A stretch of DNA of 64,000 bases from CAXMQZ01 sp963707075 (GTDB lineage Bacteria > Acidobacteriota > Thermoanaerobaculia > Multivoradales > JAHEKO01), in assembly GCA_963707075.1 (NCBI GenBank), contig CAVPOX010000002.1:310001-374000 (forward strand), given 5' to 3'. A program made the translations under genes and the position numbers. This document shows, in pieces, positions 1-9,473 of the stretch (its first letter is position 1; every line of letters starts with the position of its first letter). The notes under the pieces were generated by a model. The model was not told the origin of the DNA. It did no database searches and saw only the letters and a list, made by a program, of their open reading frames with translations.

Positions 1-480
1 CACCAGGACACAGACGATGATCTTGCCGGTGTCGGCACTGACCGCCCCGTCGGTGAGAATTGCCAAGAGACGTCCACCACCAATAAACTGATATCCCGCG
101 ATGGTCAGGTAGGCGATGACGATGGCGATCGTGCCGAGGACACGCGAGGTGGCGTTGTAGCGAGTCTCGAGAATGTCCGGCACCGTGTATTGCGCGATGC
201 GACGGACCTTGGGGGCCAGGTAGTAGACAATCGCCAGGCCCAGCCAGGCACCCGCACTCATCCACAGGGCCGAGAATCCTTGCCTGAAGGCACGTCCAGC
301 GCCACCAAAGAGACTGCCCGATCCAATCCAGGTGCAGACGAGAGTGCCGACCAGAAAGGTCGCCGTGACCCCTCTTCCCGCGACCATGAAATCGTCCTGC
401 GTCTTGACCTTGCGACTCTTCGAAACGCTGACCAGGATCAAGAAACCCAGATAGATGGCGATCGCCCACACGTAAATCAC
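1..480 (-). CDS. Sodium:solute symporter family protein, N-terminal part
   Basis: This is the first 160 codons of an SSS/SLC5-family sodium-coupled transporter, running off the left edge of the window. It starts at GTG (478-480) behind a GAGGAGG-type ribosome site about 5 bases upstream. The visible protein has several hydrophobic segments and the family signatures near the start of transmembrane helices 1-2: DDFMVAGRGV (residues 29-38) and WIGSGSLFGGAG (51-62). The family uses the sodium gradient to take up sugars, amino acids, organic acids or vitamins. The substrate cannot be read from this fragment. It is transcribed away from fadD and is not obviously in an operon with anything in the window. 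Confidence 0.85.
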   Translation of the reverse strand, partial: MIYVWAIAIYLGFLILVSVSKSRKVKTQDDFMVAGRGVTATFLVGTLVCTWIGSGSLFGGAGRAFRQGFSALWMSAGAWLGLAIVYYLAPKVRRIAQYTVPDILETRYNATSRVLGTIAIVIAYLTIAGYQFIGGGRLLAILTDGAVSADTGKIIVCVLV

Positions 481-646
481 GAATCCCTCCTCTTCTGTCG
501 GAAGCGATCGTACGATACGGGATCGCCTCTGCGACCGCAAGCGAAGCCGGCCGGCTGGGGAAGCTGCAATCTGTCGAAGGAAGGCACCGAGCTGTTGTGC
601 GCTGCGCCGTCCGGGCAGCACTTCGACTTTCGAACCCGCTGATGAA

Positions 647-723
647 TGGTCGGGGCGAGAGGATTTGAACCTCCGGCCTCACGGTCCCGAACCGTGCGCT
701 CTACCCGGCTGAGCTACGCCCCG
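647..723 (-). tRNA. tRNA-Pro(CGG)
   Basis: A 77-base cloverleaf with a 7-bp acceptor (CGGGGCG/CGCCCCG), an anticodon stem CACGG/CCGTG around loop TTCGGGA (anticodon CGG), a TTC-containing T arm, discriminator A and an encoded CCA end. It reads proline CCG codons. Confidence 0.95.
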
Positions 724-851
724 ACAGGACTCGAGAGTCGACACCCGACCGACACTCACCAAATCGCAATGCTGCCACGACCGGCATCGGCAGGGAACGC
801 GGAAGGATACCGCCGGCCGCCTGGACGGTCAAGAAGAGTCGGTCGATCCTG

Positions 852-857
852 TAGAAT
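852..857 (+). promoter_or_regulatory. Possible -10 element TAGAAT upstream of fadD
   Basis: TAGAAT lies 38 bases before the fadD start codon. No good -35 hexamer is seen at 16-18 bp, so this is a weak call. It is supported mainly by the same hexamer occurring upstream of three other genes in this window. Confidence 0.3.
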
Positions 858-895
858 TTCTTTTCGCCTATCGCTTGCCTGATCGAGGGGGAAAC

Positions 896-2704
896 ATGCC
901 GATCCAGACTCTCACAGAGCTCTTCCAGGTAGCTGTGGAGCACGACAAGCCGGACTGTTTGCAGCACAAGGTCGACGGCAGTTTCCAGCCGATCTCGACC
1001 TCCGAGTTGGTGGAAACCGTGCGCAAGCTGGCCACGATACTCGAGAACTTCGGAGTCGAACGGGGAGACCGGGTGGCGCTGATGGCCGAAAACGGCCCGC
1101 ATTGGCCCGCCGTTGATTTCGCCACCCTGTGTCAGGGCGCTGTTCTGGTCCCGATGTACCCCACTCTGACCCCCGACCAGGCGGCCTATATTGCTCACGA
1201 CTGCGGCGCCAAGATCCTCTTCGTCGAAGGAGCAGAACGTCTCGCGGGCCTGCTCGCCGACAGCCACCAATCCATGCCTGGCGTCGAGCATTTCGTCCTT
1301 ATCGATGGCGAATCCTCCACTGAGGCCTACAGCAGCCTCGAGCAGCTCCTGACACAGGCCACAATTCGACCCGAGCAATCTTTCACCGAGCAGGCCGAGC
1401 GCGTCGAGCCAGACGATCCAGCGACGTTCATCTACACCAGCGGAACTACCGGCAATCCCAAGGGCGTCATGCTGAGCCATCGGAACATTGCCTCCAATGT
1501 CGTGAACGGGCTGAAACGTATTCCGGTCGAAAAGGGTTGGACTGCTCTGTCGTTTCTTCCTCTCTCTCATTCCTTCGAGCGCACGGTCGACTACATCTAT
1601 TTCCACCAGGGTGTGAGTATTGCCTACGCCGAATCGGTGCAAGCGGTTGGGCAGAATCTCCAGGAGGTTCGCCCGCACCTGTTCGTTTCGGTGCCACGTG
1701 TCTACGAGAAGATCCTCGCCAAGGTTCAGGAGAACGTGGCCACGAGCTCGCCCGCCAAACAGAGGATCTTCAGCTGGGCGGAGGATGTAGCGAGACATGC
1801 GCTACCTTTTCGACTCGAGAGAAAGTCTCCCGGTGGTTCCTTGGCTATCAAGCTGGCCCTCGCGGACAAGTTGGTGTTCGGCAAGCTGCGATCACGGCTC
1901 GGCGATCGATTCCAGTTCGCGATCTCCGGAGGCGCCCCCCTGCCTCGCGAGCTGGCCGAATTCTTCTGGGGCGCCGGCATCGAGATTTATGAAGGCTACG
2001 GACTCTCCGAGACCGCTCCCATCCTCGCGGCCAATGGTCCCCGTCAGGTCAGACTGGGTACCGTGGGGCGCCCCATCCCGCAGACCGAGATCACCATCGC
2101 CGAAGACGGCGAGATCCTCGCTCGTGGACCTCAAATCATGCTCGGCTACTTCAATATGCCCGAAGCCACCGCCGAGGCCATCGACTCGCAACAGTGGTTT
2201 CACACTGGCGATATAGGCGAGATCGACGACGACGGCTATCTCAAGATCACCGATCGCAAGAAGGAGATCATCGTCAACGCCTACGGCAAGAATGTCGCGC
2301 CAGCCCCGATCGAGAACGCGCTGAAATCCAGCCCGTTCGTCTCTCAGGCGGTGGTCGTCGGAGACCGACGGAAATTCCTCTCGGCGCTCCTCGTGCCCGA
2401 CTTCGACAACCTGTCCGGTTGGGCGCAGCGGCACGGACTGCCGGTCGACGACCCCTCCTCCCTGCTCGAGGATCCACAGGTGAAGAACCTCCTCGAAGAC
2501 GAGATCGCAAGGGTCAATCGCGATCTGGCTCGCTACGAGCAGATTCGCGTCTGGGAGGTGCTCCCGAAGGAATTCACCATCGAGAGCGGCGAGATGACAC
2601 CCACTCAGAAGATCAAGCGACGGGTTGTCCACCGCAAGTTCGGTCGACAGATCGAAGCCATGTATGACCGCGCCATACCGGCGCCCGACGAGAACAGGCG
2701 CTGA
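896..2704 (+). CDS. fadD: Long-chain acyl-CoA synthetase (AMP-forming)
   Basis: An ATP-dependent fatty acid:CoA ligase of 602 residues that activates fatty acids to acyl-CoA through an acyl-adenylate. ANL-superfamily motifs are in order: P-loop TSGTTGNPKG (181-190), YEGYGLSET (365-373), TGDIGEIDDDGYL (437-449) and the hinge/C-terminal TDRKKEIIVNAYGK (452-465). Length and motif set fit the FadD/FAA1 group of long-chain enzymes, although chain length specificity is not shown by the sequence. The ATG at 896 is preferred over an in-frame TTG at 875 because GAGGGGG sits just upstream of the ATG. It is followed after 18 bp by fadJ on the same strand, so the two probably form a fatty-acid degradation operon. 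A lipid-synthesis role (acyl activation for membrane lipids) cannot be excluded. Confidence 0.93.
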   Translation: MPIQTLTELFQVAVEHDKPDCLQHKVDGSFQPISTSELVETVRKLATILENFGVERGDRVALMAENGPHWPAVDFATLCQGAVLVPMYPTLTPDQAAYIAHDCGAKILFVEGAERLAGLLADSHQSMPGVEHFVLIDGESSTEAYSSLEQLLTQATIRPEQSFTEQAERVEPDDPATFIYTSGTTGNPKGVMLSHRNIASNVVNGLKRIPVEKGWTALSFLPLSHSFERTVDYIYFHQGVSIAYAESVQAVGQNLQEVRPHLFVSVPRVYEKILAKVQENVATSSPAKQRIFSWAEDVARHALPFRLERKSPGGSLAIKLALADKLVFGKLRSRLGDRFQFAISGGAPLPRELAEFFWGAGIEIYEGYGLSETAPILAANGPRQVRLGTVGRPIPQTEITIAEDGEILARGPQIMLGYFNMPEATAEAIDSQQWFHTGDIGEIDDDGYLKITDRKKEIIVNAYGKNVAPAPIENALKSSPFVSQAVVVGDRRKFLSALLVPDFDNLSGWAQRHGLPVDDPSSLLEDPQVKNLLEDEIARVNRDLARYEQIRVWEVLPKEFTIESGEMTPTQKIKRRVVHRKFGRQIEAMYDRAIPAPDENRR

Positions 2705-2722
2705 CGCCAGGGGGAGGCAACG

Positions 2723-4855
2723 ATGAGCTTCGCACTTGATCTGCAGGTTCAGAATGATGGTCTGGCGACACTGGTTTTCGATCTGCCTGACAAAAAGGTC
2801 AATGTATTCACGCATCAGGTGTTGGTTGAGCTCGAGTCGCTTCTTGCCGAGCTGGCCAGCCGGCAGGACATCCGAGTGCTGATTCTGCTGTCGGGCAAGC
2901 CCGGGAACTTCATCGCAGGATTCGACATCGCGGAGATCGCCGGGGTCACCGACGCGGCGGCGGCAGAAGAGGGTTCGCGAATCGGTCATCGACTCTTCCA
3001 GCAGTGGAACGAGCTGCCTTTCCCGACTGTCGCCGCCATCCAAGGGACTTGCCTGGGTGGCGGCACTGAGCTGGCCCTCGCCGGCGACTACATCCTGATC
3101 AGTGATCGCCCGGACATTCGCATCGGGCTTCCTGAAGTCCGTCTCGGCATCGTTCCGGCCTGGGGAGGTTGCAGCCGCCTGCCGACACGAATCGGAGTCG
3201 CGGCGGCGCTGGACATCATCCTGGCGGGCAAAGCGGTCAACTCCTACAAAGCCTTCAAGATCGGGCTTGCCGATGCCTTGCTGCCCGACGCCTCCTTTCT
3301 GCACCTGGTCCGGGACTTCGCTGCCTCGTTGGCACCGGGGAAGACTCCCCGACGACGCAACGCGAATCTGAAATCCAGGCTTCTGGAAGGGAATCCGCTC
3401 GGCAGGAGCCTTGTTTTCAGTCAGGCGCGCAAGCAGGTTCTGGCCAAGACCGGCGGTCACTATCCGGCACCCCTCAGAGCTATCGAGGTCGTCGAGCTGG
3501 CGGTCGAAAAGGGCCTGGAGGCTGGCCTCGATGCTGAGGCCCGGGCGACCGGGGAGTTGGCGGTCTCGACGGTATCGAAGAATCTCGTCCATGTCTTCCA
3601 ATTGATGGAGGCCGCGAAGAACCAACAGCTACCAGCGCCAGCTCACCCGATTCGTGCCGCTGGAGTTCTGGGGGCAGGTGTCATGGGTGGTGGAATCGCC
3701 CAGATCATCGCCGACCGCACCGACATCCCCGTTCGACTGAAAGACCTGGAGCCAGATGCTCTCGCCAGCGGTCTGGCCCACGCCTCACAGATCTTCGCCA
3801 AACAGGTCGCGCGCCATCGGCTCAGCGAGGCCGCAGCGCGAGAGAAAATGAATCTCCTGCAACCGACCCTGGACTACTCCGGCTTCGGGCGTCTCGACCT
3901 GGTTATCGAGGCCATCGTCGAACGACTGGATATCAAGCAAAAGGTCTTCGCCGACCTCGCATCCCGGGTCCCACAGGAGACAATCCTCGCATCCAACACT
4001 TCCTCCCTGTCCATCGATCTCATCGGTCAGAACACTTCCCACCCTGAGAGAGTCGTAGGGATGCACTTCTTCAACCCTGTCGATCGAATGCCGCTGGTCG
4101 AGATCATTCGGGGAGAGAAGACGTCGGAAGAGACCATCAGCACGATCATCGATTTCACCCGAAAACTCGGAAAATCGCCCGTCGTCGTGGGCAATGGACC
4201 GGGTTTCCTGGTCAATCGGCTCCTGGGGTTCTACATGACGGAGGCGCTGTGGCTGATCGATGAAGGCTGTGACATCGAGAGTGTCGACCGGGTGATGACG
4301 GAATGGGGGATGCCTCTGGGCCCCCTGGCCTTGATCGACGAGGTGGGAACGGAGGTGGCACTCAAGGTCGCCTACATCCTCGCCGAAGCCTTCGGCGATC
4401 GCCTCCCCTTGCCGGAGTGGGCCGACCGGATAACCCAGGACGATCGACATGGCGCCAAGACCGGCAGGGGAATCTATCGTTACTCCGGAAGAGAGCGCCA
4501 GGGCCCCGACCCGGAGATCTACCCGGCCCTCGGACTCCCGCCGCCGCTATCGAAACACGGGGCCACCCGGATCGTCGATCGCCTGGTGTTGCCGATGGTC
4601 AACGAAGCCGCCCGCTGCCTCGAGGAGGGTATCGCCGCCAAGGCGGGAGATGTCGACCTCGCCATGATCATGGGGACAGGCTTCCCTCCCTTTCGCGGGG
4701 GCTTGTGCCGCTGGGCCGATCAACAAGGTCTCGAGGAAGTGCTCGGAATTTTACAACGCTTCACCGGCGAGGTCGGCCCCCGCTACGAACCATCCCCCGC
4801 CCTCTCGCGGACTGCGACCGACGGCGGCTTCTATGCCCGATTCGATTCGGTCTGA
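2723..4855 (+). CDS. fadJ: Bifunctional enoyl-CoA hydratase / 3-hydroxyacyl-CoA dehydrogenase
   Basis: A 710-residue FadB/FadJ-type multifunctional beta-oxidation enzyme. The N-terminal crotonase domain (about 1-190) has the oxyanion segment NFIAGFDIAEI (62-72), GGGTE (Glu116) and GLPEVRLGIVP (Glu138), the two acid residues expected for hydratase activity. The NAD-binding dehydrogenase domain begins with GAGVMGGG (317-324) and has the catalytic MHFFNP segment (His448) and VVGNGPGFLVNR. Two C-terminal dehydrogenase domains follow. Length is that of the family. It lies 18 bp downstream of fadD with a GGGGAGG ribosome site. The thiolase partner (FadA/FadI) needed to complete the cycle is not in the window. 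Confidence 0.93.
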   Translation: MSFALDLQVQNDGLATLVFDLPDKKVNVFTHQVLVELESLLAELASRQDIRVLILLSGKPGNFIAGFDIAEIAGVTDAAAAEEGSRIGHRLFQQWNELPFPTVAAIQGTCLGGGTELALAGDYILISDRPDIRIGLPEVRLGIVPAWGGCSRLPTRIGVAAALDIILAGKAVNSYKAFKIGLADALLPDASFLHLVRDFAASLAPGKTPRRRNANLKSRLLEGNPLGRSLVFSQARKQVLAKTGGHYPAPLRAIEVVELAVEKGLEAGLDAEARATGELAVSTVSKNLVHVFQLMEAAKNQQLPAPAHPIRAAGVLGAGVMGGGIAQIIADRTDIPVRLKDLEPDALASGLAHASQIFAKQVARHRLSEAAAREKMNLLQPTLDYSGFGRLDLVIEAIVERLDIKQKVFADLASRVPQETILASNTSSLSIDLIGQNTSHPERVVGMHFFNPVDRMPLVEIIRGEKTSEETISTIIDFTRKLGKSPVVVGNGPGFLVNRLLGFYMTEALWLIDEGCDIESVDRVMTEWGMPLGPLALIDEVGTEVALKVAYILAEAFGDRLPLPEWADRITQDDRHGAKTGRGIYRYSGRERQGPDPEIYPALGLPPPLSKHGATRIVDRLVLPMVNEAARCLEEGIAAKAGDVDLAMIMGTGFPPFRGGLCRWADQQGLEEVLGILQRFTGEVGPRYEPSPALSRTATDGGFYARFDSV

Positions 4856-4956
4856 ACGGCACCGATCTTGCTACCGGTATACATCGAAGTGATTCTCTTT
4901 CAGAAACGTCCTGAACCGCCGCATCGAGCCGGTTCGCCATCCAAGGAGCCCATTCC

Positions 4957-6066
4957 ATGGCCATCAAGCAAGCATTTGTCGTGATTTTCGCTACTGTTGC
5001 CACCCTTCTGCCTTTGGCAGCTCAGGAGGAGGTTCCCGAAACGACGATCCGGGAACAACTGGAGGTGACAGAGGTGCTGCTGGATGTGGTCGTCACCGAC
5101 GGTTCGGGCAATATCATCATCGGCCTGAAGCCCGAGGACTTCACCATTATCGATGGCGATCGGCAGATCCAGGCAAAGTCCGCCGTCTTCTACAGTAACC
5201 GCCGTTTCGTCGACTCTGGAGTCTCCGCCGAACGTCTCGGGATTGCTGAAGACGAGGTGGTCTCGGATCGCTACTTCATCTTCTTTTTTCACGATCAACG
5301 GTTCGAGGATCCCAGTCTGACGACCAACATTCTCGACGCCATTCGGTGGTCGAAGGATTGGGTGCGGTACGAGAGCCTGGCCAACGATTGGATCGCCGTC
5401 CTGAGCTACGATGCCAGCCTCAAGGTGCACCAGGACTTCACCAACAACAAGGATGACCTGTTGCAGGCGCTCGATAGCGTTTCCAAGTCCAAGAGCCCGG
5501 AAAACACCTGGCCGTCGAGAATCGCAGATGTCGAGGGCGCCAGCCTGCGCAAAGGCTTGCCACAGGGCAAGGATCTGCGCAAGCAGACTCGGCGGATCTA
5601 CAGCGCTCTCTCTGCCGTGGCGACGGCAGCGGGTGACATCGTCGGGAGAAAGAACATGTTGCTGTTCAGCGTCGGCTTCGGGCAGCTGAGAGAGGGTGGC
5701 AACTACGTTCCTGACGTGCGCTACTGGAACCCGATGATGGAAACCATGAACGACAACAACGTTGCGGTCTACGGCATCTCCTGGATCAAGAACATCGGCC
5801 AGGAGACCTTCGCTGAGAGCGCGCTGAACAACTCGCTCAGTCTGCTTTCAACCGAAACGGGAGGCCAGTACTTCGCCAACTTCGTCAATTTCAAGGAACC
5901 GCTGAGCAAGGTCAACGAAGACAACAACGGGTACTACCTGCTGAGCTACGATGCACAATATCCAGCGGGAAAAAGGGGCTTCCAGGAAGTAGACGTCAGG
6001 GTCGACAACCCTGGGTTCAACCTCCGCTCCAGGAAGGGTTACAGTTACGGCAACCAGGAACCGTAG
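4957..6066 (+). CDS. Secreted VWFA-related protein of acidobacterial type
   Basis: A 369-residue protein with a clear signal peptide (about residues 1-22, ending LAAQ) followed by the DVVVTDGSGNIIIGLKPEDFTI segment (split here as DVVVTDGSGN and LKPEDF) typical of the VWFA-related Acidobacterial domain family. A von Willebrand A-like fold follows, including RKNMLLFSVGFG, and the C-terminal YYLLSYDAQYP and DVRVDNPGFNLRSRKGY segments usual for this family. It is exported, probably to the periplasm or surface. The biochemical role of the family is unknown; a structural or binding role through the VWA fold is the usual guess. It ends exactly where the opposing PP2C gene ends (no gap). Its main value is as a taxonomic marker, since many copies are typical of Acidobacteriota. 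Confidence 0.85.
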   Translation: MAIKQAFVVIFATVATLLPLAAQEEVPETTIREQLEVTEVLLDVVVTDGSGNIIIGLKPEDFTIIDGDRQIQAKSAVFYSNRRFVDSGVSAERLGIAEDEVVSDRYFIFFFHDQRFEDPSLTTNILDAIRWSKDWVRYESLANDWIAVLSYDASLKVHQDFTNNKDDLLQALDSVSKSKSPENTWPSRIADVEGASLRKGLPQGKDLRKQTRRIYSALSAVATAAGDIVGRKNMLLFSVGFGQLREGGNYVPDVRYWNPMMETMNDNNVAVYGISWIKNIGQETFAESALNNSLSLLSTETGGQYFANFVNFKEPLSKVNEDNNGYYLLSYDAQYPAGKRGFQEVDVRVDNPGFNLRSRKGYSYGNQEP

Positions 6067-6855
6067 CTAGGAACCGCTCTCGGTTGCTGGGTCGTGGGGC
6101 ATGACTTCCAGCAAGATAACGGTGATGTTGTCGACGCCACCCTTTTCGTTGGCGAGTTGCACCAACTGGTGACAGTGATCCTCGAGATCCCCCTCGCCCG
6201 TCAGCAGGCTCTGAATCTCGCCGTCGGTCAGCATGGTGGTCAGTCCGTCTGAGCACATCAAGAAGATGTCACCCGGGCCCACGGCCAGTTCCCTCACATC
6301 CACCTCGACCTGGTGGTCCCCCCCCACTGCTCTGGTGACCACACTCTTCAACGGATGGCTGCGCGCTTGTTCCGGTGATAGATACCCGGCCTTGACCTGC
6401 TCGTAAACCCAGGTGTGGTCTTCTGTCATCAACTCCAAACTACCGCCACGGAGTCGATATACCCGGCTGTCGCCCACATGAGCCACGGCAACTGCGTCAG
6501 CCCCGGCAACAAGCCCCACGACAGTGGTACCCATACCGGCCAGGGTCTCATCCTCCACCACCGCTTCCACTACCGACCGATGAGCCGCGTGAATGGAATA
6601 CTCCAGCTCCACCGCCTCCTGCCGAGCCCCTGATCGGTCGATCTCTTGACCATTGCCCCAGCGGTCGAAGGCACCGGCCATGTAGTCCACGATCGCTTCG
6701 ATCGCGACCCTGGAGGCGACATCGCCATGGCCATGTCCTCCCATTCCATCGGCAACCACGAAGAGCCCCCGATCCAGGTCGATGCGCATCGAGTCCTCAT
6801 TGTGCGACCGCGAACGGCCAACATCCGACAGACCACAGGCGTTCAGTTTCATCAT
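6067..6855 (-). CDS. PP2C-family serine/threonine protein phosphatase
   Basis: A soluble 262-residue metal-dependent phosphatase of the bacterial Stp1/PrpC type that removes phosphate from Ser/Thr, usually opposing Hanks-type kinases. The metal-binding and catalytic motifs are intact: SDVGRSRSHNEDS near the N-terminus, ADGMGGHGHG (Asp37-Gly38 in the frame with the first Met at 6858), VAHVGDSRVYRL, CSDGLTTML and the terminal GGVDNITVILLEV with the second metal Asp. Start codons TTG-ATG-ATG occur in tandem; the ATG at 6855 is chosen because AGG lies at good spacing. It is the last gene of a five-gene minus-strand unit, 14 bp after the J-domain gene. No partner kinase is encoded in the window. 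Confidence 0.92.
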   Translation of the reverse strand: MMKLNACGLSDVGRSRSHNEDSMRIDLDRGLFVVADGMGGHGHGDVASRVAIEAIVDYMAGAFDRWGNGQEIDRSGARQEAVELEYSIHAAHRSVVEAVVEDETLAGMGTTVVGLVAGADAVAVAHVGDSRVYRLRGGSLELMTEDHTWVYEQVKAGYLSPEQARSHPLKSVVTRAVGGDHQVEVDVRELAVGPGDIFLMCSDGLTTMLTDGEIQSLLTGEGDLEDHCHQLVQLANEKGGVDNITVILLEVMPHDPATESGS

Positions 6856-6869
6856 CAAGTGCCTCGACC

Positions 6870-7475
6870 CTATTTCTTCAGAGCCTTCAGTGCCGCGCGG
6901 ACTTCCGAATCCTCGCCACCAAAGGTAAGTGCATCGCGATAGTACTTGGCAGCTCGAGTCGTCATACCGGCCGTGGCCGCCAGTTTTCCCGCCTGCTTGA
7001 GGTAGTCGGGATTTGCTGGATCCAGCTCACATGCCTTGGCTGCTGCTGCCAACGCTCGACTGAGCAGGCTCGTGCGCTGAGCATACACCTCCGCAAGGTA
7101 GTACCAGGCTTGAGGATCTTTTCCATCCTCCTGGGTTGCCTGCTCGAGATTGGTTGCAGCCTCCTGGTAGCGCTTCTTCTTGAGAGCTTCGATCCCTCGC
7201 CGCAGATAGACCCGGGCAGCCTGCGCCGTCACATCGCTGGTGGGGGATCTGGCTTGCACATCCTGCTCCTCGTCATACTGCCGGCGTCGTTTGGCATCAT
7301 GCAGGATGTTGTAGGCCTGGGTGATTTGCTGGAAGGCAATCTCGGCATCCGCCTTCTCTTCCGCCGCATAGCGATCCGGATGCCGATCTCTCGCTAGCTG
7401 CAGAAAACGCTCACGAATCTGCTTCGAAGTGGCGTTCTTCGGCACACCCAAGATGGTGTAGTAGGAATCAGTCAT
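6870..7475 (-). CDS. DnaJ-domain protein with TPR repeats
   Basis: A 201-residue protein with an N-terminal J domain (about 4-70) including the HPD tripeptide (32-34) that stimulates Hsp70 ATPase. A short linker and two to three tetratricopeptide-like repeats follow (about 95-195; AWYYLAEVYAQ, KYYRDALTFGG). It lacks the zinc-finger and C-terminal substrate domains of true DnaJ, so it is a specialised co-chaperone that probably brings DnaK to a TPR-bound partner. The frame is open further upstream, but the ATG at 7475 is used: it starts the J domain directly, GGAGC lies upstream, and the gap to the preceding gene is 13 bp. The client may be one of its operon neighbours (RodZ-like or repeat proteins); this is inference. 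Confidence 0.85.
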   Translation of the reverse strand: MTDSYYTILGVPKNATSKQIRERFLQLARDRHPDRYAAEEKADAEIAFQQITQAYNILHDAKRRRQYDEEQDVQARSPTSDVTAQAARVYLRRGIEALKKKRYQEAATNLEQATQEDGKDPQAWYYLAEVYAQRTSLLSRALAAAAKACELDPANPDYLKQAGKLAATAGMTTRAAKYYRDALTFGGEDSEVRAALKALKK

Positions 7476-7488
7476 GCTCGCAGCTCCA

Positions 7489-8535
7489 TCAGACAGCCTT
7501 GATTCTATACAACCGGGCCGCAGTATTCCGGACGGCTTCGGAGACATTGCGATCCCGAGAGAGATTTCGCAAGTCCCGGATCGACAGTTGGGACACCAGG
7601 CGTACCGCCATCCCCACATTGGTTCTCGGGTTCTTGATCAAGGCATGAATGATGTTGTACTTGCGGTTCCATTGGCGGTTCTGCGCGATCATCGTGAGCA
7701 CCTCCTCGGCGACCGACCGATTGGAGGCAACCAACTCGATCTCGGACTCGGTGAGAGCGTTGCCGTTGAGCACCGCTCTGGCAACCATACTGCTCTTGTC
7801 CTTGATGAGGATAGCGCGCAGCGACCTCGGGGCCCCCCTTGCCAGTTTCATGCGCACCGGTACGGGCAGAGATCGAATTTGCGCTTCACTGAGGCCGGTA
7901 ACCTCATCCCTCTCTCCCTCTGCCGGCTCCAGCCTGGCCGCAGCGATGGCTGCTTGGACCTCCTCAGGGGTCGCTTCTTCGGCGCCCTCCTCAACTGCGA
8001 TTTCAGCCGACGCCGGATCCAGCGCCGGTTCCTCCTCGACGGGCACCAGGTGCTCTCGGTACTCGAGGATGCGTCGTTCAGAGTAGGCACTCAGATCGGC
8101 GTTGCTTTCCAGATGATCCAGGATCTCCGGATTCTCTACAATCAAATCCTGCCGCAACAGGAGAATCTCTTGCAGCTCTGGCGTCAGTCGAGGGGCGATC
8201 GCACCCAGCACTGCCGCCGTCACCGCCCGGTTACGCACGATTGCCTCGGTGACCACAGGGTGCTCGAGGACTCGCCCCAGGTAGGCCATCAACTCGTTGT
8301 CAGCGGACTCCGCAACGACGGACGCGGCGATCTTGGGATCCAGACTCGCCAGGGATTCGCCTGCCGCGGCCGCCAGCTCCTCGTCGTCACCGGCGGCCAG
8401 TGCAACCTGGATCGGCACAAGCTCCTGTGGTGGCAGAGGGAATATCCCCTGCGCGACCAGCATCTGAACCTCACGGTTGCCACCAGCAAGGATCTGATCA
8501 AAGACCGACGGCTTTGGGGAAGCCTCGGAGCTCAC
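7489..8535 (-). CDS. Helical-repeat protein, paralogue of the 9474-10214 product
   Basis: A 348-residue protein of unknown function with no signal peptide. The N-terminal half (about 20-165) looks all-helical, with leucine/alanine-rich HEAT-like pairs. An acidic, Glu/Ala/Pro-rich linker covers about 167-210. The C-terminal 90 residues (about 256-346) align with two units of the 9474-10214 product: shared features are an LTESEIE/LTEGALI start, AQNRQWNRKY against ARNPKWGIRY, KNPRTNV against RNRRTPV, and IRDLRNLSRDR against KVDLKGIEGDR. The start GTG overlaps the stop of the rodZ-like gene (GTGA), so translation is probably coupled. I do not recognise a named family. A scaffold or adaptor role is a guess from architecture and operon context. 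Confidence 0.75.
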   Translation of the reverse strand: MSSEASPKPSVFDQILAGGNREVQMLVAQGIFPLPPQELVPIQVALAAGDDEELAAAAGESLASLDPKIAASVVAESADNELMAYLGRVLEHPVVTEAIVRNRAVTAAVLGAIAPRLTPELQEILLLRQDLIVENPEILDHLESNADLSAYSERRILEYREHLVPVEEEPALDPASAEIAVEEGAEEATPEEVQAAIAAARLEPAEGERDEVTGLSEAQIRSLPVPVRMKLARGAPRSLRAILIKDKSSMVARAVLNGNALTESEIELVASNRSVAEEVLTMIAQNRQWNRKYNIIHALIKNPRTNVGMAVRLVSQLSIRDLRNLSRDRNVSEAVRNTAARLYRIKAV

Positions 8536-9344
8536 GGTGTGTCTGGATCCCGGGTTCCGAGGGCAGCCAGGTCGATCAGGATATCTCGTGCCACGGAACC
8601 GGCGGGTGCCTCTACCGGAAAAGGTTGCCCATTGGCTTCGACAACCACCACGCCGGGGTCTCCCAGGGTGAGCACAATGCGATTCTCGGCCTCGAGGCGG
8701 AGAGCTTCACCGGCGATGTGGAGCTCACTGATCTGTCTTTCGTCATCGATTACGGCCTCGACCCAGCATTCACCGGTGAAATCGAGTGTGACAATGAGTG
8801 GCATGCTGGTAACGGACAGGACGGCCTCCTGCGCGATCGGCTCTACCACTGCTACCGGTGGGGGGGCGGCCATCGGCGGCAGCTCGGGCTCGGTCTCATT
8901 CTGCGATCGCTCGATGAAGTAGGCGAGGCCACCTACTACCGCCAGCAGCACCACAACCGCCAAGGTGAGCAGCAGACCAGAGGTCTTCTCCAGGCGACCC
9001 CGGCGCCGTTGGCTACCTCGCACCTCGGGTGCCTCCTCAGGCTCAACTGTGGTTTGCGCGGTCAGATAGGAATTGACCACCTCGTCTGGATCCAACCCGA
9101 CATAGCGAGCATATTCACGCAAGAAGCCCTTGGCGAACACCGGAGCCGGCAGGACATCGAACCGATCCTGCTCCAGCGCCTCCAGATAGCGGATACTGAT
9201 TTTGGTCACATCGGCGATTTCCCGCAGGCTGATTTCGCGCAGCTCCCGCTGCCGCCGAAGCCAGTTGCCGAACGACACGGACTCGGCATCGGGACTCGGC
9301 GACAACATGCGTTGTCGAGCTTGCGAGTTCTCGGTGTGGGTCAT
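8532..9344 (-). CDS. rodZ: RodZ-like cytoskeletal/HTH membrane protein
   Basis: A 270-residue bitopic protein: a cytoplasmic helix-turn-helix domain (about 26-92; FGNWLRRQRE, YLEALEQDRFDVLP, GFLREYARYVGLD), a basic stretch, one transmembrane helix (124-143) and a periplasmic beta-rich domain (about 170-270) with CWVEAVIDDE and a GDPGVVVVEANG-like segment typical of the RodZ C-terminal domain. RodZ links MreB filaments to the elongation peptidoglycan machinery. No mreB is nearby, and RodZ-like proteins with regulatory roles exist, so shape control is likely but not proven. The ATG at 9344 is chosen; a TTG three codons earlier is possible and neither has a strong ribosome site. It overlaps the next gene by 4 bp. 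Confidence 0.82.
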   Translation of the reverse strand: MTHTENSQARQRMLSPSPDAESVSFGNWLRRQRELREISLREIADVTKISIRYLEALEQDRFDVLPAPVFAKGFLREYARYVGLDPDEVVNSYLTAQTTVEPEEAPEVRGSQRRRGRLEKTSGLLLTLAVVVLLAVVGGLAYFIERSQNETEPELPPMAAPPPVAVVEPIAQEAVLSVTSMPLIVTLDFTGECWVEAVIDDERQISELHIAGEALRLEAENRIVLTLGDPGVVVVEANGQPFPVEAPAGSVARDILIDLAALGTRDPDTP

Positions 9345-9473
9345 AGATAACACAATCCAACTGCAGGATCGGGCGGGAACTGTCCGATCCGATCAACAGC
9401 TTCGGTGAACAGCTACTCTATTAGGGCCCCTCAACACCGTCAAATCGAAGAGCCGAGCCGGAGACCCCGGGTG

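Noticed and set aside
1892..3625. A 577-codon open frame on the minus strand under fadD/fadJ
   Set aside because: It overlaps two well supported enzymes for its whole length and shows no recognisable motif.
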